Shown one piece after another: positions 41,717-51,233 of a stretch of DNA of 64,000 bases. Within the stretch, counting starts at the first letter, position 1; each line of letters opens with the position of its first letter. Origin of the DNA: an uncultured Flavobacteriaceae bacterium (GTDB taxonomy: Bacteria; Bacteroidota; Bacteroidia; Flavobacteriales; Flavobacteriaceae); NCBI GenBank assembly GCA_943789465.1, contig CALSUF010000001.1, positions 434,001 through 498,000 of the forward strand. The letters run 5' to 3'. A program made the position numbers and the translations under genes. Under the pieces are notes generated by a model. That model saw only the letters and a list, made by a program, of their open reading frames with translations, was not told the DNA's origin and ran no database searches.

Positions 41717-41745
41717 CAAAAGTAAATTTTCGGCTTTTTAACCAA
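41717..41745 (-). promoter_or_regulatory. Promoter of the candidate RNA
   Basis: Minus-strand TTTTGG (TTG at 41745-41743), an 18-bp spacer and TACTTTTG (41724-41717) fit the Bacteroidota promoter consensus. The nearest gene in this direction starts 260 bp away, beyond a terminator. Confidence 0.7.
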
Positions 41746-41898
41746 AATAGATGCTGAGTTATAAAATCAACTAGTATTGATTCATTGATATTGCTATTTT
41801 ATTTAAATGCAACAGCTCAATACACAGGTTTTAAGAAGGTATAGCGCTCAAATTAGTATGCTTAGAACTCTTTATTATTTTTGAAATTCAAACCCTCC

Positions 41899-41916
41899 AA
41901 TGTTAATTTAATGTAA
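41899..41916. promoter_or_regulatory. PHO-box-like direct repeat upstream of the YwqK-like gene
   Basis: AATGTTA (41899-41905), ATTT, AATGTAA (41910-41916): 11-bp period. A further TTTAATGTAAAT follows at 41929-41940. It could serve the plus-strand gene at 41986. Confidence 0.35.
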
Positions 41917-41985
41917 ACTAATTATTGATTTAATGTAAATTTTGTGTATTTTTATACTATAATCAAGAACACAATACGCACTATT

Positions 41986-42345
41986 ATGAAAAAATATATA
42001 TTCATCGCACTAGTTTTTATCGGAATAGCAGCATATGCTCAAACTTCAATACAACCAAAATTTGAGGTTGAAGCCAATGTAATTTCAGCGACCTATTTTC
42101 ATGATAATGGAGCAATTCAACAGCAGGGTACTTTTAATAAAAAAGGAAAGCTAGATGGTCTATGGATAAGCTATAATGATAATGGCGTAAAATTATCTCA
42201 GGGTAATTATGATAAAGGAATCAAAACAGGGAAGTGGTTTTTCTGGACTGAAAATTCCTTAAAGGAAGTTGATTATAATGATTCTAGAATCACAAATGTT
42301 AATGAATGGAATAGTAAATCTGAGCTTGCTACCACTCTTAAATAA
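41986..42345 (+). CDS. YwqK/MORN-repeat-like secreted protein
   Basis: The 119-residue product starts at the ATG at 41986 (signal peptide KKYIFIALVFIGIAAYAQ). The mature part holds MORN/YwqK-type repeats (ATYFHDNGAIQQQGTFNKKGKLDGLWISY, GVKLSQGNYDKGIKTGKWFFW). In Bacteroidota these are often labelled YwqK antitoxin-like, but they are exported here and no toxin gene adjoins. Function unknown. It lies among phosphate-uptake genes and has a PHO-box-like repeat upstream. Confidence 0.75.
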   Translation: MKKYIFIALVFIGIAAYAQTSIQPKFEVEANVISATYFHDNGAIQQQGTFNKKGKLDGLWISYNDNGVKLSQGNYDKGIKTGKWFFWTENSLKEVDYNDSRITNVNEWNSKSELATTLK

Positions 42346-42371
42346 ATATATTCAATTATATGATATCAAAC

Positions 42372-42398
42372 AAAAAAGCTCCCAACGGGAGCTTTTTT
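42372..42398. terminator. Bidirectional terminator
   Basis: AAAAAAGCTCCC and GGGAGCTTTTTT form a perfect 12-bp stem with a 3-nt loop between convergent genes (YwqK-like on plus, beta-helix protein on minus). Confidence 0.88.
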
Positions 42399-42422
42399 GT
42401 TAACCAATCTAAGACTATGGAA

Positions 42423-43542
42423 TTACTCTGACCATCCGCTAGCCCAATTTGGAATATCTGCACCATTCCCTGCTCCTGCGGCTCCTGAGTTTAATCCGTC
42501 ATAGGCATAGCCACCCCAGCTCCAGTCTGAAGGTGCATTTACATAATTAAAATTACTAATCACTAAGTCCCCGTTAGCTAATCGTGTATTTGCTGCAGCA
42601 TCCGTACTTTTTATTTTCATTCCTAAAGAAATACCATCAACATATATGTTCGCATAAGAAATATTTCCGCCACCCTCTTTGAAATAAATGGCACCTTCGG
42701 AGTTTCCTAAACCATCAACAACCATTGTGACATTTGATACTGTAGCCGAGGTCACTGGAGTTGCATCTCCGTTATCGCCATTATTTGAGCCCTCTATTCC
42801 GGCTTTTGTAATGCCTTTGATATATGCACCCTCAATAGAGCCCACAAAACCATCTGCAAAATCAATAGAATCATCGCCAGAATTAATAGAGACTAGATTT
42901 TTAGCATTTACAGCGCCTCCAAAAAATTCAATCCCATCATCGCCACCATTTACGGAAGAGACATTTGAAAAGGTTGTTCCAGAGCCCACTCCAAATAAAG
43001 TCACGCCATTAAATTCTTTTTCATTGGTAAATGTAGCTCCTGTATATTCAACTCTTAAATAAGTAACAACCCCTGAATTATCCGAATTATCAGAACCTCC
43101 ATACGTCAAATCTCCAACTTCAGAAGTTACGTTGGTTCCTGCATTTGTAATGCCATATCCAGCGATTGCCAATCCACCCCATGAGCCTGCTTCTTGAGTT
43201 TCAGAAGTCATAACTACTGGTGCCGTTGCCGTTCCATTGATGTATATTTTAGCACCACGCTCTCACTCCAATATACGCAGACGTTGAGGTGCCGGCTGCA
43301 GCTGTAATTGTGGTGCCTGCTGGAATCGTCAACACAGCTCCTTCTTTTACGATCAGTGCGCCGGTAAGAATATAAGTCTCAGAAGCATTTAATGAAACAC
43401 TTCCACTAGTAATGTTGCCTTGTAAATCGCCTGCATTTACTTGAAAACCAGCAACGGTATTTTCTGTAGTAGATTCTTCGATACTACAACTAAGCGCAAA
43501 TAACGCAGTAAAAATGGAAAGACTTAAATTTATTTTTTTCAT
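42423..43542 (-). pseudogene. Beta-helix surface lipoprotein, one frameshift
   Basis: Two frames together encode one roughly 373-residue protein. The first (from 43542) has a lipoprotein signal (INLSLSIFTALFALSCS) and GALIVKEGAVLTIPAGTTI; it stops soon after YIGV. The second continues ARIYING-type sequence into PVVMTSETQEAGSWGGLAI and right-handed beta-helix repeats (GVTLFGVGSGTTFSNV, GGDDGIEFFGGAVNAKNL). Removing one base near 43263 joins them, and the 1120-nt span equals 373 codons plus one base. Such proteins are typically encoded next to TonB receptors, as here. It may be intact if the extra base is an error. Confidence 0.75.
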
Positions 43543-43635
43543 TTTATTTTATGTTTTGATTTATACAAATATCTAATGATAATTGGGTTTGAGCTTTAAC
43601 TAAAAGTTACGAGTTGATTAGATTTACTGAAATTA

Positions 43636-43653
43636 ATTGTAAACTAAATGTTA
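43636..43653 (-). promoter_or_regulatory. PHO-box-like repeat upstream of the beta-helix gene
   Basis: ATTGTAA (43636-43642), ACTA, AATGTTA (43647-43653): 11-bp period, in the 126-bp gap between the TonB receptor gene and the beta-helix gene. The first half is the less well matched. Confidence 0.3.
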
Positions 43654-43668
43654 GCAACCTGTTCTAAT

Positions 43669-46441
43669 TTAAAATCGAAACCCAACAGACAAACTGATGT
43701 TAACGCCTCTCTTAAATTCACTTAAGGTCACTTCACTAATTCCTGGAGTTTCATACACTTCTTGAACCCTTTTAATAGAAGGGTTTAATAGGTTTTTTAC
43801 AGACAGATGAAAAGTTGAGGTTTTTAAGTTTACTTTTAATAATTAAATCCAAAGTATTAAAACTTTTGTCGATCACATTTCCTTTTTTTAGAGTTCCAAT
43901 AGTATTTAATTGATCAGAAAAATAATTGTAAGCCAATGTGGTTTGTAAAGAATGATCTTTATCAAATGCTTTAAAATAAGTAAGGTCTGTATTTACCAAT
44001 ACATCTGAAGCTCCAGTTAGTTTACTAGAATCAAAAGTGAAACTGGCACTGTATTCGGTTTCAGCATTCACTTTTTCAGCATTCAAATCTTGGGACGTTT
44101 TGATTAGTGATACGTTTAATCCCCCAGAAAGTTTTGTGATCAAATTCAGCTTCCTCCCCCTTAAAATTAAAAAGCTCTTTTTTGAGTTCTACTTCTAAAC
44201 CAAACACTTCTGCTTTATCTCCTGAGTTGATATAGGAAATATCATTTGAAGTAGAATTTATAAAAATAGAGTTGATTGGGTTTTGGATTAACTTTCCAAA
44301 AACGGTTGCAGAAATTAGTTCTCCATTTGAAGGAAAAAACTCCCACTTCAAATCTGCATTCCAGTTAGTGGATTCATAAATATCTTTATTTCCTCTATAG
44401 ACTTGTGTAACCTCTTCATAAAGCATATCTACACGTTCCTTAAATTGAGGGAGTGTATAGGTTTTACTGGCGCCAAATTTCAAATTCATATTTTCTTTAA
44501 GCACATACTTTGTCGAAAGAGATGGCAACAATTTTTTTTGTATGAGACCAATCCTTTGTTTGTTAGAAGACTGTAGTGTTAAGTAGTCAATTTCCACCCC
44601 AATCATTTCGGCTCTAACGCCGGCAACTACAGAAAATTTTGAAGAAAAATTCCATAAACCGTTCACATATCCAGCATTAATATATTGACCCCCACTATAC
44701 GTTTGAGTTTTTAAAGTATTGATTCTGTAAAGCGTATTTAAATTTGAAGCATTAAAAAATGCATCAAAATTTGTGATGTCAACATTGTAAAGTCCTGCCT
44801 GGTTAATCAGTCTAAAGTCATACTGTTGAGATGAAAAATCAATCCTTTTGAAACGACCGCTATACCCAAAAGTAAGTTTGCCTTTCAAGTCATCTTCACT
44901 ATCATTAAATTTAATTTCATCTGAAATATTAACAGAAAACTCATCTTCTTTTAAGTCCTGAAAAAAGCGGTGGTTATAAATTGGACTTCCTGTAATTAAA
45001 ACAAAATCAGTAGTGCGGTTCGCTCTAAAATCAGCTCCTGCGGTATTTTGCATTCGATCAGGAATAGTGTTGTTTAAACCATTATATCCAACAATCCAAC
45101 GGATTGTATTGGTATCTGAAATGGCGTGCGTCTCCACTCAATTGATTGATTAGTAATTGTAGTCTCAGTAAACGTATTTCTTTGGATAAACCCAACCCCA
45201 TTTTCATTATTGGTAGCATCATTATCAAACTCAATGTCAAACCCACTATATTCATCATGACTTTGATCAGAACTATTTAAAAATAGGGTTGTAAAAGTCA
45301 ATTTGTGGTTGCTATTCATGCGATAATTAAGCACCCCCATTGCGGTAGTGTTTGTTGTATAGCTGTAACTGTCTTTATTAAAATCCTGTCGTGTATACCC
45401 ATCCGCTCCAATTTTCCCACGGTTTAGACCAGAATTAAAAGTGCTCGAGTTGTCAAACCCAACGGTAAAAAAGGCATTCAATCGGCCTTCTTCCCCTAAC
45501 TCAAACGATCTGCCACCGTTTATACTTAAACCGCCATTATATTTTAAATTAGATGTTTTTCTATTCCAACTAGATCCCCAATTGTTAGTATTTGAAGGAT
45601 TTGTAGGTGGATTTGCCGAGTAAAATCCACTAAAACTTGGTCCTTCTTGTAAGTAAAAGTTGTTAGATTCTAAGGTATTGGAATTGCCTCCAAAACTAAA
45701 CTTCACAGCTAAGTAAGGTTGTCCTGTAAAGTTTTTAGAATCTATATTAATATTTGCACCTCCAAAATCGCCATAATTTTTTGCATTAAAGGTTTTGCTT
45801 ACACCAATATTTTCTACGATATCTGTTGAGAATAATGATAAATCAATATTTTTTTGAGCCGCATTATTAGATGCTAGTGGAAGTCCATTGAGTGTTGTAA
45901 TGTTATAACGATCTCCAAGTCCTCTCACAAATACATTTCCTGATCCTGATTGTTTGGAAATCCCAGCGATTTTTGTAACGGCTCCAGCAATGGTTCCTAC
46001 TCCTTTTTTGCTTAGTTCTTGTGCTCCGATAGCCGTTTCCATAAGAACCGCTTTTTTTTGTTGGAGAAGCAAAGCGCTTTCTGTTTCACGTTTTTTGGTG
46101 GTTTTGATAATAACCTCTTCTAAAGCAGCACTATTTGCTTCCAGTACAACGTTAATTTCGTTTGTTACTCCCGCTTCAATCAGCGTTTCAATCTCTATGG
46201 TTTTGTAGCCCACAAAACTGAACACAACAGTATAAGTTCCTGGATCCAATAGTTCTAAACTATAAATACCGTCAAAATCTGAAGTGGTTCCTTTTGTAGT
46301 TCCCTTAATTAAAACATTAGCAAAAGCCAATGGCTCATTATTGAATTCTTTGTCTGTCAATTTTCCAGATACAGAGCCCGTATACTGAGCGCTAACAATT
46401 CCTGAAATAAATAAAATACAGATTAATAAAAAGCGTTTCAT
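43669..46441 (-). pseudogene. TonB-dependent receptor, three frameshifts
   Basis: Four overlapping frames encode one roughly 924-residue receptor. Frame one (46441 to about 45131) has a signal peptide (RFLLICILFISGIVSAQ), a CarboxypepD_reg-like domain (GKLTDKEFNNEPLAFANVLIKG) and the plug (VTKIAGISKQSGSGNVFVRGLGDRYN). The next frames carry the barrel (QYDFRLINQAGLYNVDI, FGASKTYTLPQFKERVDMLYE) and the last ends in RGVNISLSVGFRF, the expected C-terminus. Shifts lie near 45131 (one base lost), 44145 (one gained) and 43836 (one gained, in an A-run). The net +1 agrees with the 2773-nt length. Confidence 0.8.
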
Positions 46442-46616
46442 CGATTAATTTTAATTAATTATTAAGCTGCAAATCTAGCCTGAAACACCCCTTTTTTAGG
46501 TTACCCTACATTTATTTAAAGATTAATAGAACGTTATTTTAATTAATGTGAAGATAGATTTAAGCAACAATTAATTAACATTGAAATTACTATCTTGCAG
46601 GTTAATACCAGACACT

Positions 46617-47959
46617 ATGAATTGGGAACAATTACTCTCTTTAAAGCGCCAAGGAGACACCAACAAACGGCTTAGAAACGAGCAAGACGAAACCCGATTA
46701 GGGTTTGATGTTGATTACGATCGCATTATTTTTTCACCTGAATTTAGAAGTCTTCAAGATAAAACTCAAGTAGTACCCCTTTCATCAACGGACTTTGTAC
46801 ATACACGACTCACTCACAGTCTTGAAGTCAGTGTCGTTGCACGTTCTTTGGGAAGAAAAGCAGGTGTTAAAATTTTAGAGAAACACCCCTATCTAGCCGA
46901 AATACATGGCTATAAACCAAATGATTTTGGGGCGATTGTTGCAGCCGCAGCATTGGCACATGACATTGGAAACCCACCCTTTGGTCACTCCGGTGAAAAA
47001 GCTATTGGGCACTATTTTAAAAATGGATCTGGTCAAAAATTTAAAGCCCAACTCAACCCGAAAGAATACCAAGATTTATGTGATTTTGAGGGCAATGCAA
47101 ATGGCTTTAAAGTCTTAACTCAAGACAAACAAGGCAGGCACAAGGTGGACTCAGGCTGAGTTACGCCACTTTGGGAGCTTTTACAAAGTACCCAAAAGAA
47201 TCACTCCCTGTAAAACCAAATGCCCACATTGCATCTAAAAAGTATGGCTTTTTTCAAACTGAAAAAACACATTTTTTAGATGTAGCAAGCGAGTTGGGTT
47301 TAAACACACTTAGCGCTGAAAACGCACAATTTTCCAGACATCCCTTAGCCTTTTTAGTGGAAGCAGCAGATGATATTTGCTATACTATTATTGATTTTGA
47401 AGATGGGATCAACCTTGGGTTAATCGCGGAAGATTATGCCCTTGAATATTTAATTAATTTAGTAAGAGGGACCATCAATACCGAAAAATACAGTGCACTT
47501 AATTCTACAAAAGAACGCGTGAGTTATCTTAGGGCGTTGGCAATTAGCACCTTGATTGAGGACGCTGTCAATATATTTATGGCACACGAAAAAGAAATTC
47601 TTGAAGGTAAATTTCATGTTTCTATACTTGATAAAAGCAAATACCAAGCACAAATTAATGACATCATAAAACTCAGTATTGAGAAAATTTATAACTCAGA
47701 AGAAGTCATTGATAAAGAAATTTCTGGATTTGAAATTTTAAATCAACTCCTAGATCGATTTGTTTTGGCCGTTAATAATAATTATGAAAATGTACCTACA
47801 GCCTATGACAAACTATTGTTGAAACTTATTCCAGACGAGATAGATTTTCAAAATGATAGCCTTTACACAAGGTTGCTAAGTATATGCTATTTTGTGTCTT
47901 TATTTTCTGATACAAAAGCTGTTTTGACCTACAAAAAAATCAAAGGGCTGGCTTTTTAG
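46617..47959 (+). pseudogene. dgt: dGTP triphosphohydrolase, one frameshift
   Basis: Dgt hydrolyses dGTP to deoxyguanosine and tripolyphosphate. The first frame starts at the ATG at 46617 (MNWEQLLSLKRQGDTNKRLR) and carries the HD-domain motifs HTRLTHSLE and LAHDIGNPPFGHSGE. It stops at 47159. The second frame, from about 47147, continues LRLSYATLGAFTKYPKES and the rest of the protein to 47959. Restoring one G near 47145 (AAGGTGG to AAGGGTGG) gives the expected KGGLRLSYATLG. The span is one base short of 448 codons. Probably intact in the organism. Confidence 0.85.
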
Positions 47960-48015
47960 GATCATTTTTTTGTATCTTGCAGCACCCAAATTTGTTTTAA
48001 GAAAACCTAATTCTT

Positions 48016-51000
48016 ATGAAAAAACAAAATTTACTTGTAGTTATTTTAGCATTCGTAGTTTCTTTAGGATGCTTTTCAATCGATACCGACACATCCCTTT
48101 CCGAGAAAGTGAGAGTCAAACACAAAACATTTTTAGACAACAGTCCTTTTAAAGAGACCAAAGGACTTACTAAAACAAAAAGAAAAGCAATCAGTTTACC
48201 ACCCAACGCTTATTTTGAAGAAGAATGGGAGCTTACAATGAACCCAGAAAAGGGCCGGCCAACCCCTGAAAACCTTGAAACCATACGCCACCAACTTCAT
48301 GCGGAGGCTTCCGCAAGAGTCCCTGGAGATGCCGCTGATAATAATTGGATTTCAAGAGGTCCAGATAATGTAGGTGGCCGAACGAGAGCCATTATGTTTG
48401 ACCCTAACGATACCACAAATGAAACTGTTTTTGCAGGAGGTGTGAGTGGTGGTCTATGGAAAAATACTAATATTTCCAATGCAAACTCAACTTGGATTCG
48501 TGTTGATATTCCAGAAAATTTAAATATCTCTACCATCATTTCAGACCCTAACAACTCGACTACCTTTTATATAGGTACAGGAGAATCTTATGTTAGAGGC
48601 GATGTCAATGGAGATGGTGTCTGGAAATCTACTGATACAGGAGCAACTTGGACTAAAATATTTGGAGGTATTTCTGGAGCTACAAATTTCCAGTCATCAT
48701 CTGATATTACAGTGAACTCACCTGCTGGAATTGCAGGCAATTACCAATCCTATCCAACAACAGCATTTGGGCCAACAATTACGTCTGCTCTTACAGCAGA
48801 TTTTATTTTAGCAAACGACTCCAATGGAGTTGCTACAGAAGCTTGCAATGCTTTCGGATCTACTGTAAATGGGAAAATTGCAGTCATACGCAGAGGTAAT
48901 TGTAATTTCACTGTTAAAGTCAAAAATGCTCAAGATTCAGGCGCTATTGGTGTGATTATGATGAATAATGTAGATGGTTCCCCTGTTCCAATGGGTGGCA
49001 CAGACGCTACAATTACAATACCATCAGTCATGATTTCAAAATCGGTTGGAGATATTTTAGAAGCCGCCTTAAATGCAGGCACTGTGAATGGGTCTCTAAA
49101 CCTTGCTATTGGAACTTTCACAGGAAACCTAGTTCCAGGAATCCAACACATCAATGACATGAAAATTAGAAATAATTCAGGCGTTTCAGAACTGTACGTA
49201 GCTGCAAGTGACTCTTTTTATGGAGCTGCAAACTCCACTACCTATTTAGGTGGTCCTGAGTATGGCCTATATAAGACTGTTGATGGGGGTACAAATTGGT
49301 CCGAAGTAACACTGCCATTAACGGCTAACAATAGAAAGCACTGTCCAAATGATATAGAAATTGCATCTGATAACAAAATATGGCTATCTACAACAAATAG
49401 CGCTTTATACAACGAAGGTGGAGGTGTTATTTTTTCTTCAACAGATGGAACTAATTTCACAAAAGTTTATGATGTTCCAGACAGTGACCGAACCCAAATA
49501 GCAGTTTCCAGTACCACCGCAGACAAAGTGTACGTTTTGGCAGAAACGTCTACTGGGGTTGCCATGAGACGAACAACAACAGGTTTTGTACCTTCTTTTT
49601 TCGTTTCATATATAACACCTCCAAATGATCTAGATACAGGAATTTCTGCTGGAGATTTTACGAGAGGCCAAGCGTTTTATGATCTAATGCTTGAAGTAGA
49701 TCCTACAGATGATGACATTGTATTTGCAGGCGGGATCGATGCTTTCAAATCTTCAAATCAAGGAGTCGCTTGGACACAATTAACACATTGGTATGGAGGA
49801 TTTAACAGGCAATATATGCACGCCGATCAACACGCTGCAACATTTGCAAATAACGATGCCAATAAGATGCTATTCTCAAATGATGGGGGCGTATTTTATT
49901 CTAGTGACGGGGGCGTGACTATATCTGAAAGAAATAAAGGGTTTGTTACCGGTCAGTTTTACACTGTAGGCGTAGGCCCAACAACTGCATTTCCTAGTGG
50001 AGACTTCTTTGGAGGTGGACTGCAGGACAATGGCACCCAGTTATTTGAAGGTACCTCAACAACTGGCCCCGATAGCACAATTGAGCGCTATGGTGGTGAC
50101 GGGGCTTACACATTTTTTGATCAAGATGGAACCGACCGCTATTTTATAAGTAATTATGTATACAATGACGGGATAAATCTGTATAATTATGATGGTCCAA
50201 ATGTGACCATTAATAACGAAAGCGCAAGTAATGGCTCTTTTATCAATCCTTGTGCTTTGGATTCTAATTTAGACATCCTATATACGAACTATACTAGTAC
50301 CGCAAATGGCAACGCAATTAGGAGGTATGCTGGAATTAAATCGTCGGGAACACTTGTTAAAACGACTTTAACAGACACAAATTTTGACAACAGACCAACG
50401 GCCTTTACAGTCTCACCACATACCACCACATCATCCACCTTGTTTGTAGGAACGGTTCTGGGAGATGTTTTTAAAATTACCAACGCGAATACTCCATCTC
50501 CAACGTGGACAGAAATAGAAGTGCAAAATAACATTGTAGGAAGTATATCGGATATTGAAGTAGGAGCTTCTGAAAACGAGATTTTTGTGACCATTCACAA
50601 CTATGGTGTAGAAAGCATTTGGTATACAAACAATGGCGGTACTTCTTGGGCAGCAAAAGAAGGGAATCTTCCAGATATGCCCGTAAAAACTATTTTACAA
50701 AACCCATTGAACTTAGAGGAAGTTATTATAGGAACAGAACTAGGAGTATGGTATACGAACAATTTCTCATCTACATCCCCAAAATGGTCCTCTTCTTTTA
50801 ATGGTATGAGGAATGTTAAAGTCATGGATTTAGATGTTAGAGATGATAACATGGTTTTTGCAGCAACCTATGGTAGAGGCGTTTTTTCTGGGATGTTTAC
50901 TGCCACTTCGTTCAGTGTCAATGAAGAAGATGTATTTGCTAATACAATCAAATTGTTTCCAACCGTTTCTAAAGGACAGTTCACACTAACATCCAGCAAA

Positions 51001-51180
51001 ACTATTGGATCCGCCCAAATAAACATCTTTTCCATTACCGGGAAGAGCGTCTATGAAACCAATCTTGAAATACAACAAGGTTTAAGAAAAGAATTCGATT
51101 TAAATTTAAATTCTGGAATGTACTTGGTGAATCTAAAAGGCTCTGATTTTGAAACGACCAAACGAATCATTATTAAATGA
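48016..51180 (+). CDS. Large T9SS-exported BNR/PA-domain protein
   Basis: The 1054-residue product has a signal peptide (KKQNLLVVILAFVVSLGCFS), sortilin/BNR-like propeller repeats with Asp-box motifs (FAGGVSGGLWKNTN, GVWKSTDTGATWTKIFGG, GLYKTVDGGTNWSEV, IWYTNNGGTSWAAKEG), a protease-associated (PA) domain inserted at about residues 235-375 (GKIAVIRRGNCNFTVKVKNA) and a T9SS type A sorting domain at the end (KLFPTVSKGQFTLTSS to TTKRIIIK). It is probably displayed on the cell surface. Related proteins are annotated as glycosyl hydrolases, but I see no catalytic residues to support that. Confidence 0.85.
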   Translation: MKKQNLLVVILAFVVSLGCFSIDTDTSLSEKVRVKHKTFLDNSPFKETKGLTKTKRKAISLPPNAYFEEEWELTMNPEKGRPTPENLETIRHQLHAEASARVPGDAADNNWISRGPDNVGGRTRAIMFDPNDTTNETVFAGGVSGGLWKNTNISNANSTWIRVDIPENLNISTIISDPNNSTTFYIGTGESYVRGDVNGDGVWKSTDTGATWTKIFGGISGATNFQSSSDITVNSPAGIAGNYQSYPTTAFGPTITSALTADFILANDSNGVATEACNAFGSTVNGKIAVIRRGNCNFTVKVKNAQDSGAIGVIMMNNVDGSPVPMGGTDATITIPSVMISKSVGDILEAALNAGTVNGSLNLAIGTFTGNLVPGIQHINDMKIRNNSGVSELYVAASDSFYGAANSTTYLGGPEYGLYKTVDGGTNWSEVTLPLTANNRKHCPNDIEIASDNKIWLSTTNSALYNEGGGVIFSSTDGTNFTKVYDVPDSDRTQIAVSSTTADKVYVLAETSTGVAMRRTTTGFVPSFFVSYITPPNDLDTGISAGDFTRGQAFYDLMLEVDPTDDDIVFAGGIDAFKSSNQGVAWTQLTHWYGGFNRQYMHADQHAATFANNDANKMLFSNDGGVFYSSDGGVTISERNKGFVTGQFYTVGVGPTTAFPSGDFFGGGLQDNGTQLFEGTSTTGPDSTIERYGGDGAYTFFDQDGTDRYFISNYVYNDGINLYNYDGPNVTINNESASNGSFINPCALDSNLDILYTNYTSTANGNAIRRYAGIKSSGTLVKTTLTDTNFDNRPTAFTVSPHTTTSSTLFVGTVLGDVFKITNANTPSPTWTEIEVQNNIVGSISDIEVGASENEIFVTIHNYGVESIWYTNNGGTSWAAKEGNLPDMPVKTILQNPLNLEEVIIGTELGVWYTNNFSSTSPKWSSSFNGMRNVKVMDLDVRDDNMVFAATYGRGVFSGMFTATSFSVNEEDVFANTIKLFPTVSKGQFTLTSSKTIGSAQINIFSITGKSVYETNLEIQQGLRKEFDLNLNSGMYLVNLKGSDFETTKRIIIK

Positions 51181-51200
51181 TACTTGATAGGAGTTAACTA

Positions 51201-51230
51201 AAAAAAGGGAAGCATTGCTTCCTTTTTTTT
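51201..51230. terminator. Bidirectional terminator
   Basis: GGAAGC-ATT-GCTTCC (51208-51222) flanked by an A-run and a T-run, between the convergent T9SS and dxs genes. Confidence 0.82.
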
Positions 51231-51233
51231 AGT

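Noticed and set aside
41986-42345. Toxin-antitoxin system at the YwqK-like gene.
   Set aside because: The protein is exported and no toxin gene adjoins; the antitoxin label of this family is not supported here.
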